From an uncultured bacterium (lineage in GTDB: Bacteria; Bacteroidota; Bacteroidia; Chitinophagales; Chitinophagaceae): a DNA stretch of 54,307 bases. The notes under the pieces are model-generated. The model was not told the origin of the DNA, made no database searches, and was given only the letters and a program-made list of their open reading frames with translations. Below, in pieces: positions 17,376 through 27,589 of this stretch. The stretch is taken from positions 1 to 54,307 of the forward strand of contig CAIXLY010000095.1 of the NCBI GenBank assembly GCA_903920455.1. The letters are read 5' to 3'. Made by a program: the position numbers and the translations under genes. How positions within the stretch are numbered: the stretch's first letter is position 1; every line of letters starts with the position of its first letter.

Positions 17376-17448
17376 GCCAGAGTAGCTCAGCTGGTAGAGC
17401 AGCTGATTTGTAATCAGCTGGTCGGGGGTTCGAGTCCCTTCTCTGGCT
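17376..17448 (+). tRNA. tRNA-Thr (TGT)
   Basis: Acceptor GCCAGAG/CTCTGGC, D-arm AGCTCAGCTGGTAGAGC, anticodon TGT and T-arm GGGTTCGAGTCCC. First tRNA of the cluster ahead of tuf. Confidence 0.97.
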
Positions 17449-17496
17449 CAAAAGGCATTATGGAGATTCATCTCTCTGTAATGTTGTCGACTGTGC

Positions 17497-17578
17497 GGGC
17501 AGGTTCCAGAGCGGCCAAATGGGGCGGACTGTAAATCCGCTGTCTACGACTTCAGTGGTTCGAATCCACTCCTGCCCA
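17497..17578 (+). tRNA. tRNA-Tyr (GTA)
   Basis: Acceptor GGGCAGG/CCTGCCC, anticodon GTA, and an enlarged variable arm as expected for tRNA-Tyr, giving 82 bases. It lies 48 bases after tRNA-Thr. Confidence 0.97.
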
Positions 17579-17621
17579 CATTTTTAGGAATGGGTCTTGA
17601 ACTTTTTTGATAGTATACATT

Positions 17622-17694
17622 GCGGGAGTAGCTCAGTTGGTAGAGCGATAGCCTTCCAAGCTATAGGTCGCGGGTTCGAGCCTCGTCTCCCGCT
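17622..17694 (+). tRNA. tRNA-Gly (TCC)
   Basis: Acceptor GCGGGAG/CTCCCGC, anticodon TCC and T-arm GGGTTCGAGCC. Third tRNA of the cluster. Confidence 0.97.
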
Positions 17695-17719
17695 CATTAT
17701 TTGCCTGCAGGAGTCAAAA

Positions 17720-17845
17720 GCCTCTGTAGCGCTGTGGTAGAGTATCCCGTTGTATTGGGAAGGTCTGGGTGAGTATACAAATCAACGGTGTTTCCAGCTC
17801 AGTGATGTAAGGCTTCCGAGGAGTTGGAAGGTGGTTTCAGGAGCA
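17720..17845 (+). pseudogene. Decayed tRNA-like remnants
   Basis: Between tRNA-Gly and tRNA-Thr(GGT) are two tRNA-like stretches with no working T-arm. The first (about 17720-17772) aligns to the neighbouring tRNA-Thr through GCC..TGTAGC..GTGGTAGAG and AGGTCTGGG, but the anticodon loop is 8 bases and the T-arm is lost. The second (about 17797-17842) keeps AGCTCAGTG and a perfect CTTCC/GGAAG stem with an 8-base loop. They look like broken duplicates. This is a by-eye alignment, so confidence is low. Confidence 0.35.
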
Positions 17846-17858
17846 AAACATGAAAAAT

Positions 17859-17930
<72 letters not shown>

Positions 17931-17973
17931 CAGGTCCTACGGGAAAAAACTTTTTTAATCGTCACAAAGTCAA

Positions 17974-17981
17974 TAACTTTG
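17974..17981 (+). promoter_or_regulatory. Internal promoter of tuf (-7 box)
   Basis: TAACTTTG is a consensus -7 box 50 bases before the tuf ATG. The -33 region is T-rich (TTTTTT) rather than TTG. It probably adds tuf transcripts independent of the tRNA operon. Confidence 0.5.
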
Positions 17982-18031
17982 CGGCCATTTCAATAGGTAA
18001 ATCAAGTTCAAACAAACTAAAACGGATAACA

Positions 18032-19219
18032 ATGTCTAAAGAGACTTTCAAGCGGGACAAACCCCACGTAAACATTGGTACAATCGGTCACGTTGACCAT
18101 GGTAAAACCACACTGACTGCTGCAATTACTGAGATTCTTTCGAAAAGAGGTCTTGCGCAGGCTAAGAAGTATGACGAAATTGATGGTGCTCCAGAAGAAA
18201 AAGAAAGGGGTATTACCATTAACACGGCGCACGTAGAATACGAAACAGATGCTCGTCACTACGCTCACGTTGACTGTCCAGGTCACGCTGACTATGTAAA
18301 AAACATGATTACAGGTGCTGCCCAGATGGATGGTGCAGTATTGGTGGTTGCCGCAACTGATGGTCCGATGCCACAAACAAAAGAGCACATCCTTCTTGCT
18401 CGTCAGGTAGGTGTTCCTCGTATTGTTGTGTTCATGAACAAAGTTGATCTTGTTGATGATCCAGAATTGCTTGAACTCGTTGAAATGGAGATCCGTGAGG
18501 AGCTCACTAAGCGTGGTTTTGATGGCGATACAACACCAATTATCAAAGGCTCTGCAACAGGTGCACTTGCTGGTGATGAAAAATGGGTTGCTGCAGTTAA
18601 TGAATTGATGGATGCAGTTGATTCATACATTCCATTGCCTCCTCGTCCAGTTGATCTTCCTTTCCTTATGTCAGTAGAAGACGTATTTACGATCACTGGT
18701 CGTGGTACTGTTGCAACTGGTCGTATCGAGCGTGGTAGGATTAAAGTTGGTGAAGGTGTTGAAATTGTTGGTATGATGGAAGACAAATTGACTTCTACTT
18801 GTACTGGAGTTGAAATGTTCCGTAAGCTACTTGACGAAGGTGAGGCTGGCGACAACGCAGGTCTTCTTCTCCGTGGTATTGAAAAAAGCCAAATCCGTCG
18901 CGGTATGGTTATTTGCAAACCAGGATCGATCACTCCACACACTGATTTCAAAGGTGAAGTATACGTATTGAGCAAAGACGAAGGTGGAAGACACACTCCG
19001 TTCTTTAACAAATACCGTCCTCAGTTTTATTTCCGTACCACAGATGTAACTGGAGAGTGCGAACTTCCAGCAGGTACTGAAATGGTTATGCCTGGTGATA
19101 ACACCAGCATCACAGTGAAGCTTATTCAGCCTATCGCTATGGAAAAAGGGTTGAAGTTTGCGATCCGTGAAGGTGGCCGTACCGTAGGTGCTGGTCAGGT
19201 AACTGAGATCTTGAAATAA
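18032..19219 (+). CDS. tuf: Elongation factor Tu
   Basis: A 395-residue GTPase that brings aminoacyl-tRNA to the ribosome. G1 is GHVDHGKT near residue 19, G3 is [12 protein letters not shown] and G4 is NKVDLVD, followed by the beta-barrel domains 2 and 3 ([11 protein letters not shown]..., ending [10 protein letters not shown]). The correct start is ATG 18032 (MSKETFKR); the open frame continues upstream through tRNA-Thr and is not coding there. Confidence 0.99.
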   Translation: MSKETFKRDKPHVNIGTIGHVDHGKTTLTAAITEILSKRGLAQAKKYDEIDGAPEEKERGITINTAHVEYETDARHYAHVDCPGHADYVKNMITGAAQMDGAVLVVAATDGPMPQTKEHILLARQVGVPRIVVFMNKVDLVDDPELLELVEMEIREELTKRGFDGDTTPIIKGSATGALAGDEKWVAAVNELMDAVDSYIPLPPRPVDLPFLMSVEDVFTITGRGTVATGRIERGRIKVGEGVEIVGMMEDKLTSTCTGVEMFRKLLDEGEAGDNAGLLLRGIEKSQIRRGMVICKPGSITPHTDFKGEVYVLSKDEGGRHTPFFNKYRPQFYFRTTDVTGECELPAGTEMVMPGDNTSITVKLIQPIAMEKGLKFAIREGGRTVGAGQVTEILK

Positions 19220-19345
19220 GCCAATAAGATAGGATTCTTCTTAAGAGAATACCGTCCAAAAGCATAATAAAACGAAGTACCTGGATTTTCATCCGGGTAC
19301 TTTGTTTCTAAAAGGTACCATAAATTCGCTCTTTAACTTGTACGA

Positions 19346-19416
19346 ACGGGCATAGTTCAATGGTAGAATAGAGGTCTCCAAAACCTTTGATCTGGGTTCG
19401 AATCCTAGTGCCCGTG
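19346..19416 (+). tRNA. tRNA-Trp (CCA)
   Basis: Acceptor ACGGGCA/TGCCCGT with discriminator G, anticodon CCA, and T-arm GGGTTCGAATCCT. It lies between tuf and secE, the typical place in Bacteroidota. Confidence 0.97.
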
Positions 19417-19472
19417 CAAAATGAAAAGATTGACTAACTTTAACGTCCTTGCTTTTCTAAAACCGAAAGAAC

Positions 19473-19667
19473 ATGAACAAGATTCAGTCATACATTAAAG
19501 ACTCCTACAATGAATTGTTGGATAAAGTAACCTGGCCTAATTGGCAGCAACTTCAACAGTCTACCATGATTGTTTTGATAGCAACGCTGATCATTACCGC
19601 AATCATATGGGTACTTGATTTTGGTAGCAATTCAGTTCTTAAATTCATTTATTCATTGTTTAAGTAA
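19473..19667 (+). CDS. secE: Preprotein translocase subunit SecE
   Basis: A 64-residue single-span form of SecE, which stabilises SecY in the inner membrane. The amphipathic part carries the conserved ELLDKVTWPNW-type element before one membrane helix (about 31-50). The stop overlaps the nusG ATG by one base (TAATG), which couples the two. Confidence 0.96.
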   Translation: MNKIQSYIKDSYNELLDKVTWPNWQQLQQSTMIVLIATLIITAIIWVLDFGSNSVLKFIYSLFK

Positions 19668-20227
19668 TGGAAACAACTACACAGCAGGAAACCAAGTGGT
19701 ATGTACTTCGCGTAATCAGCGGGAAGGAGAGAAAGGTGAAAGAATACTTGGATAAAGATATTCTTCGCAATGGTTGGGATACGGTAATCAAACAGATTTT
19801 TCTTCCGGTTGAAAAGGTCTACAAGGTTCAGAACGGCAAGAAGGTAATGCGTGAGCGTAATTTCTATCCTGGATATGTAATGATTGAATGTGCAGGCGGA
19901 AAGCTTCACGATGACATTATATCTTCCATCAAGAACACCACCAATGTCATTCATTTTCTTGGCAAGGAAAACCCTGTGGCTTTAAGAAAGTCAGAGGTAA
20001 ACAAAATGCTAGGCAAAATTGATGAAATGACTGACGCTGGTGGAATGACCATGAGTGAACCATTTATCATCGGTGAAACCATTAAGATTGTTGATGGTCC
20101 ATTTAACGATTTCAATGGCGTTATCGAAGAAGTAAATGATGAAAAGAAAAAGTTGAAAGTAACTGTAAAAATCTTCGGTAGATCTACTCCTGTAGAGCTT
20201 AATTATATGCAGGTTGAGAAAATCTAA
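19667..20227 (+). CDS. nusG: Transcription termination/antitermination factor NusG
   Basis: A 186-residue protein with an N-terminal NGN domain (KWYVLRVISGKERKVKEYL) that binds RNA polymerase and a C-terminal KOW domain (VDGPFNDFNGVIEEVN). It links RNAP with Rho or the ribosome. It is directly coupled to secE and followed by a strong terminator, so its transcript does not run on into rplK. Confidence 0.97.
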   Translation: METTTQQETKWYVLRVISGKERKVKEYLDKDILRNGWDTVIKQIFLPVEKVYKVQNGKKVMRERNFYPGYVMIECAGGKLHDDIISSIKNTTNVIHFLGKENPVALRKSEVNKMLGKIDEMTDAGGMTMSEPFIIGETIKIVDGPFNDFNGVIEEVNDEKKKLKVTVKIFGRSTPVELNYMQVEKI

Positions 20228-20245
20228 TACACTATAATTGACATA

Positions 20246-20278
20246 ATAAAAAAGGGTAGCATTTGCTACCCTTTTTTT
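20246..20278. terminator. Bidirectional terminator between nusG and the H1-like gene
   Basis: GGGTAGC and GCTACCC form a GC-rich stem around ATTT, flanked by A6 and T7. It works as an intrinsic terminator for nusG and, read the other way, for the convergent gene at 20294. Confidence 0.85.
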
Positions 20279-20293
20279 GTGGACTCATTCAAT

Positions 20294-20860
20294 CTAGTTA
20301 GATGAACCTTCAGATTTTTCTGCTTGAGTTGCTGGAGAACTGGTTTCAGTAAAAGGCAATTCGTGACTGGTTATTACAGGGGATGATGTTGGAGTAGTAT
20401 CAACCGCTGGTGCTGTAACCAAAGGGTTAGAAATCATTTTTTTTGCTCTAGCTTTTTTTGCAACTTTCTTGGGAGCAGTCTTGATGACCACTGATGGTGT
20501 TGCGGGCTTCTTAGCTGCTTTTTTTGGGGAAGATTTTTTTACTGCCTTTTTTGGTGCAGCTTTTTTAGCAGCTTTTTTTGGAGCAACTTTTTTGGAGGCT
20601 TTCTTTACTGCTTTTTTAGGAGCAGCTTTCTTTGCAGCCTTTTTAACAGGTTTCTTTACTGCTTTTTTGGGAGCAGCCTTCTTAGAAGCTTTTTTAGCCG
20701 CTTTCTTCACTGCTTTTTTGGGAGCAGCCTTTTTAGCCGCTTTCTTTACTGCCTTTTTTGGAGCAGCTTTTTTTACAGACTTTTTAGCAGATTTCTTTAC
20801 AGCCTTCTTTGCAGTGGCTTTTTTAGCAGATTTTTTAACTGTTTTTTTTGCGGAAGCCAT
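20294..20860 (-). CDS. Histone H1-like Lys/Ala/Pro-repeat DNA-binding protein
   Basis: A 188-residue protein whose first 135 residues are nearly all repeats of the AAPKKAVKKAAKK type, giving a strongly basic, disordered tail like histone H1 or AlgP-type proteins. A non-basic Thr/Ser/Pro/Glu-rich tail follows (about 145-188). It probably binds DNA or RNA without sequence specificity. It is transcribed against the secE-nusG and rplK genes it separates. The repeat makes assembly and length polymorphism likely. The ORF in the other strand is a shadow of the repeat. Confidence 0.8.
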   Translation of the reverse strand: MASAKKTVKKSAKKATAKKAVKKSAKKSVKKAAPKKAVKKAAKKAAPKKAVKKAAKKASKKAAPKKAVKKPVKKAAKKAAPKKAVKKASKKVAPKKAAKKAAPKKAVKKSSPKKAAKKPATPSVVIKTAPKKVAKKARAKKMISNPLVTAPAVDTTPTSSPVITSHELPFTETSSPATQAEKSEGSSN

Positions 20861-20989
20861 GGTTTAATAATTTGAAAATGAATGGATTTGGTGTAGCGCC
20901 AGAAAATTAAGATTTATTTTTGAATCTAGTTAATTCAGTCACTACTATTTTTTTCTACTGGAATAGGTTAGAAATCCAAAAAACCACCT

Positions 20990-20997
20990 TACCTTCG
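20990..20997 (+). promoter_or_regulatory. Promoter -7 box of the rplK operon
   Basis: TACCTTCG (the TAnnTTYG variant) lies 86 bases before rplK. The -33 region has only TTA at 20968-20970. A separate promoter is expected, because a terminator and a reverse gene cut rplK from nusG. Confidence 0.5.
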
Positions 20998-21082
20998 CCG
21001 ACCCCAATCGAAAGTTCTTTTTGAATGGATTTGGGAGTTCCGGAATATTTCCGGAACGTTATCACCAAAAAAACAATTTAAT

Positions 21083-21526
21083 ATGGCTAAGGAAATTTCT
21101 GGCTATGTAAAGTTGCAGGTAAAAGGCGGTCAGGCCAATCCTGCACCTCCCGTTGGACCAGCACTTGGTTCGAAGGGTGTCAACATCATGGAGTTCTGTA
21201 AGCAGTTCAATGCCAGGACGCAAGATAAACCAGGTAAAGTATTGCCTGTGTTGATTACAGTCTACACTGACAAATCATTCGACTTCATCATCAAGACTCC
21301 TCCAGCACCTGTACAGTTGCTTGAGGCAATCAAGCTTCAAAGTGGTTCCAAGGAACCCAACCGATTAAAGGTTGGTAAGGTTTCATGGGAACAGGTAGAG
21401 GCCATTGCGAAGGACAAGATGCCTGATCTCAACTGCTTTACCCTTGATAGTGCCATGAAAATGGTCGCTGGTACAGCACGTAGTATGGGTATCACCGTTG
21501 AAGGCAAAGCCCCCTGGGAAAATTAA
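21083..21526 (+). CDS. rplK: 50S ribosomal protein L11
   Basis: A 147-residue L11 of the GTPase-associated centre, binding 23S rRNA helices 43/44. The start [29 protein letters not shown]-type N-terminus is typical and the C-terminal RNA-binding domain ends [12 protein letters not shown]. First gene of the rplK-rplA-rplJ-rplL set. Confidence 0.98.
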   Translation: MAKEISGYVKLQVKGGQANPAPPVGPALGSKGVNIMEFCKQFNARTQDKPGKVLPVLITVYTDKSFDFIIKTPPAPVQLLEAIKLQSGSKEPNRLKVGKVSWEQVEAIAKDKMPDLNCFTLDSAMKMVAGTARSMGITVEGKAPWEN

Positions 21527-21551
21527 TTTCACACCTTAAATCTTTATTAAG

Positions 21552-22244
21552 ATGGGAATCACAAAAAAAAGAAAAGCAGTTGCCGGCAAAGTGGATGAAA
21601 AAAAGATTTATTCTCTTGCTGATGCATCTAGTCTTGTAAAAGAAGTTAACTGCACAAAATTTGATAGTTCTGTTGACCTTCATGTAAGGTTGGGCGTTGA
21701 TCCTAAGAAAGCCGATCAGGCAATCCGTGGTACCGTTACCCTGCCTCACGGAACCGGAAAGACAAAGAAAGTTCTTGTACTCTGTACACCAGAAAAAGAG
21801 GCGGAAGCCAAAGCAGCTGGTGCTGATTATGTTGGACTTGATGAGTTTATACAAAAAATTGAAAGTGGGTGGACTGACATTGATGTCATTATCGCTACGC
21901 CTTCTGTTATGCCAAAAATTGGTAAGCTCGGTAAAGTTCTCGGTCCTCGTAACCTTATGCCAAACCCCAAAACCGGTACTGTTACCAATGATGTGGCTGC
22001 TGCCATTCAGGATGTAAAAGCAGGTAAGGTTGCATTTAAGGTGGATAAAGCTGGAATTATTCACGCCTCTATTGGTCGCGTGAGTTTCTCTGCTGAAAAG
22101 ATAACTGAGAATAGCATGGAATTGCTCAACGCAATTATCAAGGCAAAGCCGTCTACCGCAAAAGGAACTTACCTGAAAAGCGTATTTATGGCCAGTACGA
22201 TGAGTCCTGCCATAGCGGTGGATACAAAAGTATTGGTTCACTAA
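21552..22244 (+). CDS. rplA: 50S ribosomal protein L1
   Basis: A 230-residue L1, forming the L1 stalk that assists tRNA exit. The signature [17 protein letters not shown] is present ([18 protein letters not shown]). It lies 25 bp after rplK in the same operon. L1 is also the usual autoregulator of this operon. Confidence 0.98.
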   Translation: MGITKKRKAVAGKVDEKKIYSLADASSLVKEVNCTKFDSSVDLHVRLGVDPKKADQAIRGTVTLPHGTGKTKKVLVLCTPEKEAEAKAAGADYVGLDEFIQKIESGWTDIDVIIATPSVMPKIGKLGKVLGPRNLMPNPKTGTVTNDVAAAIQDVKAGKVAFKVDKAGIIHASIGRVSFSAEKITENSMELLNAIIKAKPSTAKGTYLKSVFMASTMSPAIAVDTKVLVH

Positions 22245-22281
22245 TCGCTGATCAGATTCTAAATCATTTAAAAGCTTCACA

Positions 22282-22791
22282 ATGACTAAGCAGGAAAAAA
22301 ACGAAGTAATTGAAATACTGAAAGGCAAGTTCGGTCAGTATAACAACTTCTATATCACCAATACCGAGTCGCTATCGGTTGAACAAATCACCAAACTCAG
22401 GAGAATCTGTTTCGACAAAAACGTTGAGATGAAGGTTGCCAAGAATACCTTGATTCGCAAGGCACTTGAACAACTTGATGAAAACAGGTATCAATCAACT
22501 TTTGATTCTTTAAATGGCGTAACAGCCTTGATGTTTTCTGAAAGCGCAAAGCAGCCCGCATTAATACTTACTGATTTCAGAAAAAGCATCAACGCAGAAA
22601 GACCAGTATTGAAAGCGGCTTTCATTGATGGAGATGTGTTTGTAGGCGACAATCAGTTGAGTGTTCTGAAAGGGCTTAAGAGTAAAAATGATCTCATCGG
22701 TGAAATCATTGGACTTCTTCAGTCTCCTGCCAAGCGTGTTCTTGCTGGTTTGTTACACCACCACGAGAAACAAGCTGCAGCAGCAGAATAG
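22282..22791 (+). CDS. rplJ: 50S ribosomal protein L10
   Basis: A 169-residue L10 that anchors the L7/L12 stalk. The N-terminal rRNA-binding domain (LRRICFDKNVEMKVAKNTLIRKAL) is typical, and the C-terminal helix that binds L12 dimers ends HHHEKQAAAAE. It lies 37 bp after rplA. Confidence 0.97.
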   Translation: MTKQEKNEVIEILKGKFGQYNNFYITNTESLSVEQITKLRRICFDKNVEMKVAKNTLIRKALEQLDENRYQSTFDSLNGVTALMFSESAKQPALILTDFRKSINAERPVLKAAFIDGDVFVGDNQLSVLKGLKSKNDLIGEIIGLLQSPAKRVLAGLLHHHEKQAAAAE

Positions 22792-22892
22792 TTCTATCGC
22801 ATTAATCCCAACGCCACTGAGGTTAAAATGTGGCATAATTTATAACCATCCGCTGGAGCAATAGCTTTGAAAGCGGTTTAAAAAGTAAAACA

Positions 22893-23267
22893 ATGGCAGA
22901 CGTAAAAGCATTAGCTGAACAACTAGTAAACTTAACAGTTAAGGAAGCACAAGAATTAGCTGACGTATTGAAAGCTGATTATGGCATTGAGCCAGCTGCA
23001 GCAGCAGTAGTAGTATCGGCTGGAGACGGTGGTGGCGCAGCCGCTGCTGAAGAGAAAACAGCTTTTGATGTTATCTTGGTGAATGGCGGCGCAAGCAAAT
23101 TGGGTGTTGTTAAAATTGTAAAAGAATTGACAGGTTTGGGGCTTAAAGAAGCAAAAGACTTGGTTGATGGAGCTCCTAAGCCTGTTAAGGAAGGAGTTTC
23201 TAAAGCTGAGGCTGATGACTTGGCAGCTAAGCTTAAAGAAGCTGGTGCTGAGGTTGAAGTTAAATAG
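22893..23267 (+). CDS. rplL: 50S ribosomal protein L7/L12
   Basis: A 124-residue stalk protein with an N-terminal dimerisation domain, an Ala/Gly-rich hinge (about 31-52) and the C-terminal domain that recruits translation factors ([20 protein letters not shown], then [20 protein letters not shown]). It is followed by a long perfect hairpin. Confidence 0.98.
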   Translation: MADVKALAEQLVNLTVKEAQELADVLKADYGIEPAAAAVVVSAGDGGGAAAAEEKTAFDVILVNGGASKLGVVKIVKELTGLGLKEAKDLVDGAPKPVKEGVSKAEADDLAAKLKEAGAEVEVK

Positions 23268-23303
23268 CCTTCGAACCCTAGTCCATCACGGTCTAGGCTT
23301 AGA

Positions 23304-23344
23304 AATAATAGAGAAAGCCCCAGTTTGGGGCTTTCTCTATTATT
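23304..23344 (+). terminator. Long perfect hairpin after rplL
   Basis: An 18-bp fully paired stem (23304-23321 with 23327-23344) encloses the 5-base loop AGTTT. The lower stem is A/T-rich and the upper stem is GC-rich. There is no long T tract after it, so it may be a partial terminator or an RNase processing site between rplL and rpoB. Confidence 0.65.
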
Positions 23345-23488
23345 ATAACCTGTGGTCATACCCAGCCAGTTATAACTGCTTGCAATTGCTATCCCCAAGC
23401 TTTAATTTTAACTGTTTTGTGGGGTTTTAGATGAGCTTCATATGATGGATGTTTAACAGCTCTTTTCTAGTCCCAAATACCCAATAAA

Positions 23489-23520
23489 TTTGTCTGATTC
23501 AAGCAATTATCCTACCTTCG
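23489..23520 (+). promoter_or_regulatory. Promoter of rpoB
   Basis: TTTG (23489-23492), a 20-base spacer and TACCTTCG (23513-23520) make a good Bacteroidota promoter. The 5' leader would be about 135 bases. Confidence 0.65.
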
Positions 23521-23661
23521 CCTTCCTTTAATTTAGGCCTAATACATTTAGAATTTCCATACTAGTCGTAATTAGCTGACTTTCAGCTTATTGCATTCTG
23601 CTTAACAGCAATGGTTTTCTTTTGTATTATCTCAAACACACTTTAAAAAGCACATCATACT

Positions 23662-26600
23662 ATGTCTTCAGCAAAAGTGGCTTCAAACAGGATGCATTTT
23701 GGTAAGGTAAAGCATCTGGCGGAAACGCCTGACCTTCTGGAAATTCAAATCCAATCATTTAAGGATTATTTTCAGCTCGAAACCACGCCGGATAAGCGTA
23801 ACCACGAAGGACTCTTCAGGGTATTCAAGGAGAATTTTCCTATCAACGATACGAGGAATATTTTCATGTTGGAATTCCTTGATTATTTCATTGATCCCCC
23901 CCGCTACACGATTGAAGAGTGTATGGAGCGTGGACTTACCTACGCTGTACCGCTTAAGGCAAAATTGCGCTTGAGTTGTAACGATGAGGAGCACGTCGAT
24001 TTCCAAACAATCGTTCAGGATGTTTTCTTGGGAAATATCCCATACATGACGCCTCGTGGAACGTTTGTAATCAACGGTGCTGAAAGGGTAGTGGTTTCAC
24101 AACTTCACCGTTCGCCTGGGGTATTCTTCGGACAATCACTGCATCCGAACGGAACAAAAATTTATTCTGCCCGTGTTATCCCTTTCAAAGGTGCTTGGAT
24201 GGAATTTGCAACAGACATCAACAATGTCATGTATGCTTATATTGATCGTAAGAAAAAATTCCCTGTAACTACATTACTTCGTTCTATAGGGTTCGAAACC
24301 GATAAAGATATTCTTGAACTCTTCGGTATGGCCGACGAGGTTAAAGCAGATAAAAAAGTACTTGGTGGTATGCTTGGCAAACGCCTTGCAGCTAGGGTGC
24401 TTAAAACCTGGGTAGAAGATTTTGTAGATGAAGATTCTGGTGAAGTTGTTTCACTTGAAAGAAATGAGGTTGTTCTCGAGCGTGATAAAGTGTTGAATGA
24501 AAAAGATGTAGAGGCAATACTTGAAACCGGCGTTAAGAGTGTATTCATTCAGAAAGAAGAGGTAAGCGGTGATTATGCAATCATCTACAATACCCTAAAC
24601 AAGGATACTTCAAACTCTGAGCTTGAAGCTGTTCAACACATCTACAAACAACTTCGCGGTGCTGATGCACCTGATAATGAAACAGCTCGTGGAATTATCG
24701 ACAAGTTGTTCTTCAGTGATAAGCGTTATGATCTTGGAGAGGTGGGTAGATACAAAATCAACAAGAAGCTTAACCTTGAATACGCGCTTACTCAAAAGAC
24801 ACTTACAAAAGAAGATATCATCGAGATCATCAAATACCTCGTTCGTCTTACCAATGGTAAGGCAGAGATTGATGACATTGATCACTTGAGCAATAGGCGT
24901 GTACGTACAGTTGGAGAGCAATTGTATGCACAGTTTGGTGTAGGTCTTGCGAGAATGGCTAGAACCATTCGTGAGCGTATGAACGTTCGTGACAATGAGG
25001 TGTTTACTCCGGTAGACCTTATCAATGCGCGTACACTTTCTTCTGTGATCAATTCGTTCTTTGGAACATCACAACTTTCTCAATTCCTTGACCAAACCAA
25101 TCCATTAAGTGAGATCACGCACAAGCGTAGGATCTCCGCACTTGGCCCTGGAGGTCTAAGCAGGGAGCGTGCAGGGTTTGAGGTACGTGACGTACACTAT
25201 TCACACTATGGTCGTCTTTGTACTATTGAAACTCCAGAAGGTCCAAACATTGGACTTATCTCAACTCTTTGTGTTCACGCAAAGATTAATGAGATGGGAT
25301 TCATTGAAACACCTTACCGTAAAGTAAATAACGGAAAAGTTGAAGTAAAAAAATTAACCTACCTCAGTGCTGAGGAAGAAGATACAGCCAAAATTGCACA
25401 GGCGAATGTTCCCCTGACTGAAAAAGGCGAGTTTGCTGAAACATCAGTAAAAGCCAGACAAACAGGTGACTTCCCAATCCTCGCGCCAAATGAAGTGGAG
25501 TTCATGGACGTTGCACCAAACCAAATTGTTGGATTGAGTGCTTCCTTGATTCCTTTCCTTGAGCATGATGATGCTAACCGTGCATTGATGGGATCAAACA
25601 TGCAACGTCAAGCAGTTCCTTTGATCAAGCCTGACGCGCCTATTGTTGGTACGGGACTTGAAGCAAAAGCTGCTCGTGATGCACGTATCCAGCTTCACTC
25701 AGAAGGTGAGGGTGTAGTTGAATTTGTTGACGCAAATGAAATTCATGTTCGTTACGAACGCGACGAGGCTCAAAAGCTTGTTAGCTTCGAGGACGATCTT
25801 AAAGTATACAGACTTACCAAGTTTATCAAGACCAACCAAGAAACTTCAATCACACTGCGACCTGCCGTATCGAAAGGTCAGCGTGTGAAAAACGGTGATT
25901 TCCTTACAGAAGGATACGCTGTGAAGAATGGTGAATTGGCCCTTGGTCGTAACCTGAAAGTGGCATTCATGCCATGGAAAGGATACAACTTCGAGGATGC
26001 CATAGTAATCAACGAAAAAGTTGTTCGTGAAGATCTTTTCACTTCAATCCATATTTCTGAATTTGAATTGGAAGTAAGAGATACTAAACTTGGAGAAGAG
26101 GAACTTACTCCAGATATTCCTAACGTTTCGGAAGAAGCTACCAAAGACCTTGATCAGTATGGTATCATCCGTATTGGTGCACAGGTTAATGAAGGCGATA
26201 TCCTTATCGGAAAGATTACTCCAAAAGGGGAAAGTGATCCAACTCCTGAAGAAAAACTATTGCGTGCAATCTTTGGAGATAAAGCTGGTGATGCCAAAGA
26301 CGCATCTTTGAAGGCTCCAAGTGGTACCGAAGGTGTTGTAATTGGAAAAAAATTATTCCAGCGCGCTAAAAAAGATAAAAACTCTAAGGTTAAGGAAAAA
26401 GCAGCAATCGAGAAACTCGAAGCTGTTCATACCCAAACTGAAAAAGATATTCTTGAACTGCTTGTAGGCAAACTGCAAATACTGTTGAAGGATAAAAATT
26501 CATCTGGTGTATCAAATAACTTTGGTGAAGTAATCATCCCTAAAGGGTCTAAGTTTAGTGCCAAATCATTGATTGGGATCGATTACCAAAATATCAATCC

Positions 26601-27471
26601 TTTGGGATGGACAAGTGATGCGAAGATTGATGATTCAATCAACACACTCTTGCACAACTACAACATCAGATACAACGAAGAATTGGGCCGATACAAGCGT
26701 GAGAAGTTCAACATCTCTATTGGTGATGAACTCCCTGCCGGTGTACTCAAGTTGGCTAAGGTATATCTCGCTGTTAAGCGTAAGCTTAAAGTGGGAGATA
26801 AGATGGCCGGCCGTCATGGTAACAAAGGTATCGTTGCCAAGATTGTAAGGGCTGAAGACATGCCATTCCTTGAAGATGGTACCCCTGTTGATATTGTACT
26901 AAACCCACTAGGTGTGCCTTCGAGGATGAACCTTGGTCAGATCTACGAAACCATTCTTGGATGGGCTGGAGAGAAGCTTGGATTGCGATTTTCAACGCCA
27001 ATATTTGATGGGGCAACTGTTGATGAAATAAAAGCCCTTATTGAAAAAGCAGGTCTTCCAGGATTCGGACATACCTATCTCTATGATGGGGAAACCGGAG
27101 ATCGTTTCCATCAGAAAGCAACCGTCGGTATCATCTATATGCTTAAACTCCATCACATGGTGGATGATAAAATGCACGCTCGTTCGATTGGACCATACAG
27201 CTTAATTACCCAGCAACCGCTTGGTGGTAAGGCACAGTTCGGTGGTCAGCGTTTCGGAGAGATGGAGGTTTGGGCTCTCGAAGCTTATGGAGCATCCAAC
27301 ATCCTTCAAGAGTTGCTAACCCTTAAGTCTGATGATATTATCGGAAGGGCTAAGACTTACGAAGCCATCGTTAAAGGTGATAATGTTCCTCGTTCTGGTA
27401 TTCCTGAATCATTCAATGTACTTGTACATGAACTAAGGGGATTAGGACTAGAACTCAAGTTTGACAACTAG
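23662..27471 (+). CDS. rpoB: RNA polymerase beta subunit
   Basis: A 1269-residue beta subunit, full length for Bacteroidota. The rifampicin region is intact ([19 protein letters not shown], then [20 protein letters not shown]), as are the switch and flap elements ([12 protein letters not shown] near residue 1050) and the C-terminal [18 protein letters not shown] clamp element. It has its own promoter. Unusually, it ends in a terminator and is followed by a convergent phosphate permease; rpoC is not downstream. Confidence 0.99.
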   Translation: MSSAKVASNRMHFGKVKHLAETPDLLEIQIQSFKDYFQLETTPDKRNHEGLFRVFKENFPINDTRNIFMLEFLDYFIDPPRYTIEECMERGLTYAVPLKAKLRLSCNDEEHVDFQTIVQDVFLGNIPYMTPRGTFVINGAERVVVSQLHRSPGVFFGQSLHPNGTKIYSARVIPFKGAWMEFATDINNVMYAYIDRKKKFPVTTLLRSIGFETDKDILELFGMADEVKADKKVLGGMLGKRLAARVLKTWVEDFVDEDSGEVVSLERNEVVLERDKVLNEKDVEAILETGVKSVFIQKEEVSGDYAIIYNTLNKDTSNSELEAVQHIYKQLRGADAPDNETARGIIDKLFFSDKRYDLGEVGRYKINKKLNLEYALTQKTLTKEDIIEIIKYLVRLTNGKAEIDDIDHLSNRRVRTVGEQLYAQFGVGLARMARTIRERMNVRDNEVFTPVDLINARTLSSVINSFFGTSQLSQFLDQTNPLSEITHKRRISALGPGGLSRERAGFEVRDVHYSHYGRLCTIETPEGPNIGLISTLCVHAKINEMGFIETPYRKVNNGKVEVKKLTYLSAEEEDTAKIAQANVPLTEKGEFAETSVKARQTGDFPILAPNEVEFMDVAPNQIVGLSASLIPFLEHDDANRALMGSNMQRQAVPLIKPDAPIVGTGLEAKAARDARIQLHSEGEGVVEFVDANEIHVRYERDEAQKLVSFEDDLKVYRLTKFIKTNQETSITLRPAVSKGQRVKNGDFLTEGYAVKNGELALGRNLKVAFMPWKGYNFEDAIVINEKVVREDLFTSIHISEFELEVRDTKLGEEELTPDIPNVSEEATKDLDQYGIIRIGAQVNEGDILIGKITPKGESDPTPEEKLLRAIFGDKAGDAKDASLKAPSGTEGVVIGKKLFQRAKKDKNSKVKEKAAIEKLEAVHTQTEKDILELLVGKLQILLKDKNSSGVSNNFGEVIIPKGSKFSAKSLIGIDYQNINPLGWTSDAKIDDSINTLLHNYNIRYNEELGRYKREKFNISIGDELPAGVLKLAKVYLAVKRKLKVGDKMAGRHGNKGIVAKIVRAEDMPFLEDGTPVDIVLNPLGVPSRMNLGQIYETILGWAGEKLGLRFSTPIFDGATVDEIKALIEKAGLPGFGHTYLYDGETGDRFHQKATVGIIYMLKLHHMVDDKMHARSIGPYSLITQQPLGGKAQFGGQRFGEMEVWALEAYGASNILQELLTLKSDDIIGRAKTYEAIVKGDNVPRSGIPESFNVLVHELRGLGLELKFDN

Positions 27472-27496
27472 GCACTGGGCCGTAACCAAATAACAT

Positions 27497-27528
27497 AAAA
27501 AAACCATCCAATTTTGGATGGTTTTTTT
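27497..27528 (+). terminator. Intrinsic terminator after rpoB
   Basis: AAACCATCCA and TGGATGGTTT pair around ATTT, with A7 before and T7 after. It is a strong bidirectional terminator 25 bases past the rpoB stop, where rpoC would normally begin. Confidence 0.9.
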
Positions 27529-27589
27529 GTTGGTATAAGTTTTTACTCTTTATCTTTTGGGGTTGCCTAATAGATAAAGAGTGAATTGA

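Larger units (their letters stand above)
23268..23661 (+). other. rplL-rpoB intergenic region (394 bp)
   Basis: The stretch carries the 18-bp perfect hairpin at 23304-23344 and the rpoB promoter at 23489-23520. I find no further gene. The promoter implies that rpoB is at least partly transcribed apart from rplL. Confidence 0.6.

Noticed and set aside
20469-20867. Hydrophobic Phe/Ala-repeat ORF opposite the H1-like gene
   Set aside because: It is the antisense shadow of Lys/Ala codon repeats; the composition is a mirror image with no family resemblance.
21492-22328. 278-aa minus-strand ORF across rplA
   Set aside because: It lies wholly opposite a confirmed ribosomal protein gene and shows no recognisable domain.
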